A stretch of DNA of 33,084 nucleotides from Anaerolineae bacterium (lineage in GTDB: Bacteria > Chloroflexota > Anaerolineae > Anaerolineales > Villigracilaceae), in the NCBI GenBank assembly GCA_018648685.1, contig JABGQT010000046.1, positions 1-33,084 on the forward strand. The letters are read 5' to 3'. Position 1 is the first letter of the stretch, and the number at the start of each line of letters is the position of its first letter. A model generated the notes under the pieces. That model had not been told where the DNA came from, ran no database searches, and saw only the letters and a list, made by a program, of their open reading frames with translations. Position numbers and translations under genes: made by a program. Shown here piece by piece: positions 22,209 to 30,300 of this stretch.

Positions 22209-23406
22209 ATGTCCCGTAAAACCATGTACACCTTATTTGCAGCTTTTATTTTGGCAGCGATGATGCTTACAGCCTGTGGCGGTGGAGGAGCTGCCACAGA
22301 TGAGACCATTAAGGTCGGTGCTATTCACGATCTAACCGGCCCTACATCTGATGTAGGGACCCCCTTATGCAGAAGGAATCAAGGGCTATGTTGCTTGGCG
22401 CAATGCCAATGGCGGTATTGAAGGCAGGCAGATCGAGTTGATCTCAGCAGATTATGCTTATAAAGTCGATCAGGCTGAATTGCTCTACACTCAATATACA
22501 CAAGAAGGCGCTGTTGTCTTCCAAGGCTGGGGCACTGGTGATACTGAAGCGTTACGTGGCAAAGTTGCTGCCGACCAAATTCCTTTCATGTCTGCTTCCT
22601 ACTCAGCTGGCCTTTTGGATATGGAAGAAGCTCCCTATAACTTCCTTGTTGGTACTTCCTACTCTGACCAGGCAATTATTGCTATTCGTTGGGCAATAGA
22701 CGATTGGGCAGCCGCAGGCAATGATGGTGCACCTTCTGTTGCGATCATCCATCATGATAGCCCCTTCGGGCAATCCCCGGTTGAAGATGCATCCGCTTAT
22801 GCAGAGGCAAATGGCGTTGCTTTCACTAGCCTTGCCATGCCCAAAGCAACTGACTTTGTTGCAGAATTGGCTCAAATGCAGCAATTCGGCGCAAATTACG
22901 TCATCATTCACACTGTGTCCAGCCCCGCTGCTGTGCTCGTAAAAGATGCTGCCAGCCAAGGCTTAATGGATGAAATGCAATTCATTAACATGAACTGGTG
23001 TGCAGATGAAGGCTTTGTTGAACTCGCTGGCGACGCTGCTGAAGGCGTTGTGGGCACGATCCCCTTCACCCCACCCAGTTCCCCTGTTGCCGGTCATGAA
23101 GATGCGGCTGCCTGGTTAAAAGAAAATGGCGGCGATCTTGATGAGATCGGTCTCCACTACACCCAAGGTTGGTGGACAATGGCAACCATGGCTGAAGGTA
23201 TTGAAATTGTTGTGAAGAACGGCGACGAACTCACCGGTGCTAATATCAAAGCTGCTCTCGAAACTTTGAGCAACTTCGATACCGGCGGCGTAACTTCCCC
23301 GCTAACATTCACATCTTCCAGCCATCGTGGTAATAACGCATTGCGTCTCTATCAAGTTGAAGGCGGTGTTTGGAACTCCATCAGCGATTTCATTTCTGCT
23401 GAATAA
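22209..23406 (+). pseudogene. LIV-type substrate-binding lipoprotein 1, with one frameshift
   Basis: This is a periplasmic-binding-protein type I gene of the HAAT/LivK family. The signal peptide ends in the lipobox LTAC with Cys23. Compared with the second copy there is one extra T near 22365-22366 (CCCCTTATGC against CCCCTACGC). It shifts the frame after VGTP and stops at about 22421. Correcting it restores a 398-residue protein similar throughout to copy 2. All the sequence after the shift is intact, so the lesion is recent, an error in the sequence, or rescued by +1 slippage at CCC-T. An AAAGGAGAAAAG ribosome site precedes the ATG. A downstream open frame from 22438 is a by-product, not a separate gene. 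Confidence 0.85.
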
Positions 23407-23427
23407 ATTAGATACTAGATAATTAGA

Positions 23428-23467
23428 GATGATTAGGGAGTAGGTAAAAATCTGCTCCCTAATCATC
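23428..23467 (+). promoter_or_regulatory. Intercistronic hairpin after binding protein 1
   Basis: GATGATTAGGGAG pairs perfectly with CTCCCTAATCATC around a 14-base loop, 21 bases after the stop. No T-run follows. In ABC operons such stems often protect the binding-protein mRNA and lower expression of downstream genes. The same stem occurs after binding protein 2. Three GAATACT repeats follow before the truncated livF. Confidence 0.7.
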
Positions 23468-23521
23468 AAACTGAAGCCTGACTCTTCACTGAATACTGAA
23501 TACTGAATACTGGATTTTCCT

Positions 23522-23866
23522 ATGCTCTCATTAAATAATATCGAAGTCATTTATAACGACGTTATTCTCGTCCTGAAAGGCATGTCAATGAAAGTGCCCG
23601 AAGGCAAAATTGTAGGACTGCTCGGCTCAAACGGCGCAGGAAAATCTACGACCCTAAAAGCCATCTCCGGATTACTAAAGCCAGAAGACGGCGAAGTGAC
23701 CGACGGTAGTATCGTCTTTAAAGACAAAGAGATCCATCATCAAGACGCAGAAGATACCGTACGAGCTGGCATCTTTCAGGTCATGGAAGGCCGCCGTGTC
23801 TTCGAGCATCTCACCACCGAAGAAAACCTCATCGCAGGCGGATACACCCGTCCTGACAGCGGGCAA
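23522..23866 (+). pseudogene. Truncated livF (first 115 codons)
   Basis: The frame is nearly identical to the first 345 bases of the intact livF at 25217, with one residue change (Lys24 for Glu24). It keeps Walker A GSNGAGKS (35-42) but ends before the ABC signature, Walker B and H-loop, so it cannot be a working ATPase. At 23867 it switches to the leader of binding protein 2. By chance the frame stays open through the leader and into that gene, giving an apparent 526-residue ATPase-binding-protein fusion (23522-25102). The second gene has its own ribosome site and signal peptide, so this fusion is best treated as an artefact of the duplication. Confidence 0.9.
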
Positions 23867-23908
23867 GTTCGACCCTTTTTATTCATTTCTACCCAAAGGA
23901 GAAAAGAA

Positions 23909-25102
23909 ATGTCCCGTAAAACCATGTACACCTTATTTGCAGCCTTTATTTTGGCAGCGATGATGCTTACAGCCTGTGGCGGTGGAGGAGCTGCCGTAGA
24001 TGAGACCATCAAGGTCGGTGCTATTCATGATCTAACAGGCCCCACATCTGATGTAGGAACCCCCTACGCAGAAGGAATCAAAGGCTACGTTGCCTGGCGT
24101 AACGCTAATGGCGGTATTGAAGGCATGCAAATCGAGTTGATCTCAGCTGACTATGCTTATAAAGTCGATCAGGCTGAATTGCTCTACACCCAATATACAC
24201 AAGAAGGTGCTGTTGTCTTCCAAGGCTGGGGCACTGGTGATACCGAAGCGTTGCGTGGCAAAGTTGCTGCCGACCAAATTCCTTTCATGTCTGCTTCCTA
24301 CTCAGCTGGCCTTTTGGATATGGAAGAAGCTCCCTACAACTTCTTGGTTGGTACTTCCTACTCTGACCAGGCAATTATTGCGCTTCGTTGGGCAATAGAC
24401 GATTGGGCAGCCGCAGGCAATGATGGTGCGCCTTCCGTTGCAATTACTCACCATGATAGTCCCTTCGGGCAATCCCCGGTTGAAGATGCAGCTGCTTACG
24501 CAGAAGCCAATGGTGTTGAATTCATGAGCCTCCCCATGCCCGGCGGCGTGACCGACTATGTTGCTGAATTGGCGCAGATGCAGCAATTTGGTGCGAACTA
24601 CATCATCATCCATACTGTTTCCAGCCCCGCAGCAATCATGATTAAAGATGCTGCCAGCCAGGGTCTTGATACACAATTTGTCTGCCTGAATTGGTGTGCC
24701 GATGAAGGTATGGTCGAATTGGCTGGCGACGCTGCTGAAGGCGTTGTGGGCGCGATCCCCTTCACTCCGCCCAGTTCCCCCGTTTCTGGTCATGAAGATG
24801 CAGCTGCCTGGCTGAAAGAAAATGGCGGCGATCTTGATGAGATCGGTCTCCACTACACCCAGGGTTGGTGGACAATGGCAACCATGGCTGAAGGTATTGA
24901 AATTGTTGTGAAAAACGGCGATGAGCTCACCGGTGCCAACATCAAAGCTGCTCTCGAAACTTTGAGCAACTTCGATACCGGCGGCGTAACTTCCCCGCTA
25001 ACATTCACATCTTCCAGCCACCGTGGTAATAACGCTTTGCGTCTCTATCAAGTTGAAGGCGGCGTTTGGAACTCCATCAGCGATTTCATTTCTGCTGAAT
25101 AA
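23909..25102 (+). CDS. LIV-type substrate-binding lipoprotein 2
   Basis: This 397-residue HAAT-family periplasmic binding protein is anchored by lipidated Cys23 (lipobox LTAC). It delivers ligand to the LivHM permease. The sequence has the family segments IKVGAIHDLTGPTSDVG and the NANGGIEG turn. It is nearly identical to copy 1 in residues 1-160 and in the last 105 residues, but differs at about 20 positions with two small indels in between (for example MPGGVTDYV against MPKATDFV). That block forms part of the second lobe and could change ligand preference. The ATG at 23909 has its own AAAGGAGAAAAG site. This copy is intact and is probably the main binding protein. Confidence 0.92.
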   Translation: MSRKTMYTLFAAFILAAMMLTACGGGGAAVDETIKVGAIHDLTGPTSDVGTPYAEGIKGYVAWRNANGGIEGMQIELISADYAYKVDQAELLYTQYTQEGAVVFQGWGTGDTEALRGKVAADQIPFMSASYSAGLLDMEEAPYNFLVGTSYSDQAIIALRWAIDDWAAAGNDGAPSVAITHHDSPFGQSPVEDAAAYAEANGVEFMSLPMPGGVTDYVAELAQMQQFGANYIIIHTVSSPAAIMIKDAASQGLDTQFVCLNWCADEGMVELAGDAAEGVVGAIPFTPPSSPVSGHEDAAAWLKENGGDLDEIGLHYTQGWWTMATMAEGIEIVVKNGDELTGANIKAALETLSNFDTGGVTSPLTFTSSSHRGNNALRLYQVEGGVWNSISDFISAE

Positions 25103-25123
25103 ACTAGATACTAGATAATTAGA

Positions 25124-25170
25124 GATGATTAGGGAGTAGATGATAGATGAAAACCTGCTCCCTAATCATC
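25124..25170 (+). promoter_or_regulatory. Intercistronic hairpin after binding protein 2
   Basis: The same 13-bp stem as at 23428-23467 (GATGATTAGGGAG with CTCCCTAATCATC), with a longer 21-base loop. It separates the binding-protein gene from livF and probably lowers livF expression or protects the upstream mRNA. Confidence 0.7.
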
Positions 25171-25216
25171 AACTGAAGCCCGACTGTTCACTGAATACTG
25201 TATACTGGATTTCCCT

Positions 25217-26011
25217 ATGCTCTCATTAAATAATATCGAAGTCATTTATAACGACGTTATTCTCGTTCTGAAAGGCATGTCTATGGAAGTGCCCGAAGGC
25301 AAAATTGTAGGACTGCTCGGCTCAAACGGCGCAGGAAAATCTACGACCCTAAAAGCCATCTCCGGATTACTAAAGCCAGAAGACGGCGAAGTGACCGACG
25401 GTAGTATCGTCTTTAAAGACAAAGAGATCCATCATCAAGACGCAGAAGATACCGTACGAGCTGGCATCTTTCAGGTCATGGAAGGCCGCCGTGTCTTCGA
25501 GCATCTCACCACCGAAGAAAACCTCATCGCAGGCGGATACACCCGTCCTGACAGCGGGCAGGTTCGTCCCGACCTTGAAATGGTCTACGACTTTTTCCCC
25601 CGTCTCAAGGAACGCTATAACCAGACCGCGGGCTATCTCTCTGGCGGCGAACAGCAAATGCTCGCCATCGGGCGCGCCCTCATGGCAAAACCACAGCTAA
25701 TGATGCTTGACGAACCTTCTCTCGGTCTTGCCCCGCTCCTCGTGCAGGAAATTTTCGACATCATCGAACGCATTAACAAAGAGCAAGGCACCACCATTCT
25801 TCTCGTCGAACAAAATGCCAATCTTGCACTTGGCGTTGCCCATTATGCCTATATCATGGAGAGCGGTCGCATCGTTCTCGATGGCTACCCAGATGACCTC
25901 CGCGCCAATGCCGACGTGCGCGAATTCTATCTCGGTCTCACCGAGGTCGGCAGCCGCAAATCCTACCGAGATGTAAAACACTACAAACGCCGCAAACGCT
26001 GGCTTTCATAA
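25217..26011 (+). CDS. livF: LIV-type ABC transporter ATP-binding protein LivF (intact copy)
   Basis: This 264-residue ATPase has Walker A GSNGAGKS (35-42), the ABC signature LSGGEQQ (about 141-147), Walker B MMLDEPSLGL and the H-loop region LLVEQNANLA. The GLAP sequence after Walker B is typical of LivF. It pairs with LivG to power LivHM. A basic C-terminal tail (KHYKRRKRWLS) extends beyond the usual end of about 235 residues. Its first 345 bases are duplicated at 23522. Confidence 0.95.
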   Translation: MLSLNNIEVIYNDVILVLKGMSMEVPEGKIVGLLGSNGAGKSTTLKAISGLLKPEDGEVTDGSIVFKDKEIHHQDAEDTVRAGIFQVMEGRRVFEHLTTEENLIAGGYTRPDSGQVRPDLEMVYDFFPRLKERYNQTAGYLSGGEQQMLAIGRALMAKPQLMMLDEPSLGLAPLLVQEIFDIIERINKEQGTTILLVEQNANLALGVAHYAYIMESGRIVLDGYPDDLRANADVREFYLGLTEVGSRKSYRDVKHYKRRKRWLS

Positions 26012-26022
26012 AAAAAAAAGAA

Positions 26023-26115
26023 AATGAATTTACGAGGAGCATCTTTTTGCGACGTGGCAGTCTCACAGAATTTAGGATTGCTTCGTCGTAAGAGCATACT
26101 CCTCGCAAATTCATT
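26023..26115. repeat. 93-bp palindromic dispersed repeat between livF and the PaaK-like gene
   Basis: Outer arms AATGAATTTACGAGGAG and CTCCTCGCAAATTCATT pair with one mismatch. Inside are TTGCGACGTGGCAGTCTC and GGATTGCTTCGTCG segments, which resemble a widespread bacterial intergenic repeat with CGACGTGGCAATCTC and GGATTGCTTCGTCG cores. It probably folds as a long hairpin. It leaves room for the ribosome site AGGAG just before the PaaK-like start. Confidence 0.7.
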
Positions 26116-26138
26116 AAAGTAGGATAGGAGATTAAGTT

Positions 26139-27329
26139 ATGGATATGGATATTGCCCCTCTTATCAAACATTTTGCCGAAAACGCACCGGGATTCGCCGA
26201 GCGCATCCGTGAATCTGGGCTGGATACCGATAAACTGAACTCGGTCGAGTCCCTTAACAGCCTCCCCATAATCCGCAAAGATGATCTGGCAGACCTTCAG
26301 GCAGCCTCCCCACCCTTTGGCGGATTCCTGGCCTGCGACCCCAGCGAACTCAAACGCATCTATCAATCTCCAGGTCCCATCTATGATCCCGAACCCCGCG
26401 TAGCCGACTATTGGCGCTGGGAATCAGCCATGCGCGCCGCAGGCTTTGGAGAATATGATGTCGTCCTGAATGCATTTGGTTATCATCTCACTCCTGCTGG
26501 CGCAATGTTTGAAGAAGGTCTTCTTGCGGCAGGCTGCGCCGTCATCCCCGGTGGCATTGGTAATCAGGAACAGCAGATACAGGCGATGCACACTCTTGGG
26601 GTAACATGTTATCTCGGTCTTCCATCCTATCTAAAAGCCCTTCTTGATAAAGCTGACGAAATGGGCGTGACATTAAAGGTTAATAAAGCCTTTGTCGTTG
26701 CCGAGCCATTGCCCCCTTCCCTGCGAGCAGAATTGATCGCTCGCGGCGTAACCACTGTCCGTCAAGGCTATGGCACAGCCGAATGCGGCAATCTCGGTTA
26801 CGAATGTGAAAAAGAAGAGGGTTGGCATCTTCCCACCGATGCGATCATCCAGGTTTGCGATATTAACAGTGGGCAGCCTCTCCCTGCTGGAGAGACAGGC
26901 GAAGTCGTCGTAACACTCTTTGCCAAAGAATACGCCATCATCCGTTTCGGGACAGGTGATCTTTCTGCCGTTCATCCTGAAAAATGTTCATGTGGGCTAG
27001 ATACGCCTCGGCTGATGGGCTGGCTGGGACGAGTAGGTGATGCCGTTAAAGTACGCGGCATGTTTTTGCATCCACGCCAATTAAACGGGTTGATGTCTCA
27101 GTTTGGGGAAGTGGAAAAATGGCAGGCGCAGGTATCACGCTCGGATCACAAGGACAAGTTGACGTTAAGAGTGTCCCCATCTTCTTCATCCGATATTGAA
27201 ACGCTCCCAGAACGACTATCCTCTGCGGCGCGGGAGAATATCAAATTCCGCATAGAAGTTGAATTGGTCGGTGCAGACGAAATCGCCGATGACGCGCCAC
27301 CCATTGAAGATTTGCGTAGTTGGGATTAG
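26139..27329 (+). CDS. PaaK-like phenylacetate-CoA ligase family protein with altered P-loop
   Basis: This 396-residue ANL-family protein resembles phenylacetate-CoA ligases: YGTAECGN (211-218), FGTGDLS (270-276) and GRVGDAVKVRGMFLHP (297-312) are all placed as expected, and a CSCG pair (283-286) follows. The ATP-binding P-loop TSGTTGxPx is replaced by QSPGPIYDPE (76-85), and the usual lysine-containing C-terminal segment is not obvious (it ends PPIEDLRSWD). It may bind or use a CoA ester or an acid differently from classic PaaK. It ends the LIV operon, supporting a link between uptake and CoA metabolism. AGGAG lies upstream of the ATG. Confidence 0.8.
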   Translation: MDMDIAPLIKHFAENAPGFAERIRESGLDTDKLNSVESLNSLPIIRKDDLADLQAASPPFGGFLACDPSELKRIYQSPGPIYDPEPRVADYWRWESAMRAAGFGEYDVVLNAFGYHLTPAGAMFEEGLLAAGCAVIPGGIGNQEQQIQAMHTLGVTCYLGLPSYLKALLDKADEMGVTLKVNKAFVVAEPLPPSLRAELIARGVTTVRQGYGTAECGNLGYECEKEEGWHLPTDAIIQVCDINSGQPLPAGETGEVVVTLFAKEYAIIRFGTGDLSAVHPEKCSCGLDTPRLMGWLGRVGDAVKVRGMFLHPRQLNGLMSQFGEVEKWQAQVSRSDHKDKLTLRVSPSSSSDIETLPERLSSAARENIKFRIEVELVGADEIADDAPPIEDLRSWD

Positions 27330-27360
27330 CCTAATTATCCTTATCCCAACGCTCTTCGCT

Positions 27361-30300
27361 TTAATGCTGTGTTTCTCGTCCGAGCGTCATGAGGGCGAGA
27401 GTTAGACTTTCGCCGCCTTCGTCGAGATGAGCTGCGCTGACCTTCTCATAAGTATCGAGTGTGGTGCCTGCGGTTAAGTCCCAACCTTCCCAGAGCAGAC
27501 CGATACGGGGAGCATCGTCGCCGTTGTTCAGGGATGCGCCGTTATCAAAAACAATGCTGATGTCCACGCGTTCGCCGGTACGCTCTGTGGGGGTCCTCAT
27601 CCGTTTGGCAGCATCTTCAAAAATATTCGCCAAGCGTAGACTGCCGCCAACCGACAAGAGGAGTTGATTCCCTTCCTTAGCACCGAGCCCGCGCAAATCC
27701 ACGATCGTTTCGACTTCGTAGGCAGATGAAAATCCTGTTTTTGCGCTCAAGAATTTCTCCACATCCGTCTGTACATATTCGCCTCCTTCCAATCCTTCAC
27801 CGCTATAGGCAACAAAAAGGAAGGTTTTATAGGGCTGGTATCCGCTCTCCTGCATGGTGCGGATGAGCTCAAGCATCATCCCCACACCCGAGGCATTATC
27901 GTTCGCACCAACGGGAATTTGCCCATCAGGCAATAAGGGCGGCTGGTCATATTGAGCAAAGACAACGATCATCTTGTCGTCAAATTGCCCTTCGCCAGCA
28001 ACTCCCGCTGTACCGGGCATATAACCGATCACATGCTTCGCTTCAACATTTTCGTGAATTTCCCCTTCGATTTTCATACGCAAATTCGTGTCAATTTCAA
28101 AATCAAAGATCTCATCCTGCCCCAAATCATCGCTCAGGTGCCGCAGCTCCGTCACGTTATAACCACTTTCAGCCAGCAGGCGGTTTGCCATTTCCTCGCT
28201 GATCCACATTGTGGGAATATCTGCGCCCTCTTCACGATTTGTACCAAACATGATCCAAATAGGATCGCGCGCAGAAAGGGTATAACGCTCTTTCAATCGT
28301 TTTTCGTCATCGGTGACGATCAAAACACCGGCTTTGGATACATCAGCCAGTTCATTAGCAGCTTCTTCCGAAAGAACGAGTAAAATTTCACCTCCGTAAT
28401 CTACGCCGCGCAAAGCCGGGATATTCGGGCCAAACCAAGTACCAAGGTTAAGCAGCTCTCCTGTCGCAACAAAGCGGACACTGCCTTCAACGTCACCTAA
28501 ATTGCGATAATAGCCAGGCCCATATTCCACATAATCTTCCCGATAGAGGGGCGCTGCCTTGCCGTCGTCTACTTCAAACACAGGGATGCTGGTTAAGGTT
28601 TCAAAAGAGCGTGAACGGGTTTGAAAAAACGTAGCTTTTTCGCCCGCCGGTTGAATGCCTAAATTTTTAAATTCGGATGCGATATAGTCTGCGGCCAGAT
28701 CCATTCCTCCGCTTCCCAACGCTCTCCCATCGAAAACGGGATTCGTGAGAACCGCAACGTGACCCAAGGCTTGCTCGCCGTCAAATTGGCTTGCCTGCTG
28801 CTGATAAAAAACAATATCACCCGTGCTACCACGCAACCAAAAGAAAGCCGTGACCGCCAAAGCAGAAGCAAGGAAGGTGTAACGATTAGCGAAAAGCCGC
28901 GTTACTTCAACACCAACGCGCTCGATAAGGCGACGAATGCCTTCACCAAAAAGGTTAAAGCCCATAATAGAGATAAAAAATGCGCCAGCGGGGTAGATCG
29001 CCATCCAGGGATAGGAGCGCGTATAGGTGCGCAGGTTGCTGAGCATCGCGCCCCATTCGGGGACATCCGAATAATGGAAAGGTGCGCCTGCAATATCAAG
29101 CTCTGCAAATGCGCCGCCACCGATAAAGATGCCAATAAAGCCCAATTCGCCGAGCAACATCAAAACCGCGCCCATCTCAAGTACGATGATCGAAACCAGG
29201 GAAGGAATCAAATTAGGCAGCACGTGCCGCCAGATAATACGCGGAGAGCGTGCCCCCAAGGCAACAGCACTCTCGATAAAAAGCTTTGGGTGGATCATCA
29301 TTACTTCGCCGCGCACAAATTGCATGATCTCCCCCCAGCCCACAAATCCCAGTGCGATAACAAAGGGATCAATACCTCGTCGAATACCAAAAGCCAGCAC
29401 CAGGATCATCGCCAGCAACAAAGTGGGGAAGGCAGCAATGATCTCTGCGAATCCGACGATAATACGATCTATTCTGCTACCGGCAAGCCATCCGGCAATT
29501 GCACCGAGCAAGAAGCCGACAAAAATACGTGCCAGAACAACAGCAGTTGCCAAAAAGAGCGTTTGTTGCGCACCGGAAAGCACCAAACTCATCATATCGC
29601 GCCCAAGCATATCCGTTCCCCAAGGATGGGTTTCGCTCGGCTCAAAAGGCGGGACAGAAAAATTGCCATCTTCGATGACCAAGCCCTGTGTTGTATAGGG
29701 GCTATGCGGAGAGAGTTGAGGACCAAAAACAATAACAAGAAATAGCGAAAGAAGAATGACGCCGCCGACCATAAAAGGGATATTCCCCAGCGTTCCTTGT
29801 ATCCACGCGCGTTTCCTGCCTTTGGTGCGATCACTTTTCAACTCAGGTAATGCAGCAGTTTCAGATTCAGCAGCGTCCAGCTTTTCCTTTACCAATTGGG
29901 TAAAAGGGCTGCCAGAATCTCTTTCTTTATCTTTCGATCTCTGCTTAAAGCCATCGCGCAAATCTCGAAGCCATTGAAGCAAGCCCTTATTTCCTTCTCT
30001 GTAAACACCGCGAGCAGCGTCTGCCAAACGTGGGTCTATAAGGTGATAGAGAATATCCAGAACGATATTGACGAAGATCACTAACGCGCCTAAAGAAAGC
30101 GCCAAAATGATCGTTAGATTATCATCACGCTGAGAGATAGCTTTTAACAAGGTAAATCCGATGCCCGACCAGCCGAAGAAAAATTCAACAACAGGCAAAG
30201 AACTCAATGAAAAGCGCAAAGATAGTGCAACGGTCGTGAGAATGGAAATAGCAGCATTCCGAAAGACATGCACTCCCGTAACAACGCGCTGACGCAACCC

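Larger units (their letters stand above)
22167..23866. repeat. Tandem duplication unit 1 (binding protein 1 plus 5' part of livF)
   Basis: This 1700-base unit begins with GTTCGACC and contains the leader and gene for binding protein 1, the intergenic hairpin and the first 345 bases of livF. Unit 2 (23867-25561) has the same content. Junction sequences GTTCGACC (22167), GTTCGACC (23867) and GTTCGTCC (25562) mark the boundaries. Confidence 0.9.
23867..25561. repeat. Tandem duplication unit 2 (binding protein 2 plus 5' part of livF)
   Basis: This 1695-base unit is the second copy of 22167-23866. It continues at 25562 into the rest of the intact livF. The 5-base length difference comes from small indels, including fewer GAATACT repeats before livF. 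Confidence 0.9.

Noticed and set aside
22438-23406. Separate gene starting at a methionine at 22438
   Set aside because: It is the rest of binding protein 1 after the frameshift. Aligned with copy 2, the true start is at 22209 with signal peptide and ribosome site.
28759-29745. Long plus-strand open frame of 328 codons
   Set aside because: It lies entirely inside the minus-strand DppBC-M28 gene. Its translation is low-complexity and polar with no domain, as expected for the antisense frame of a membrane protein gene.
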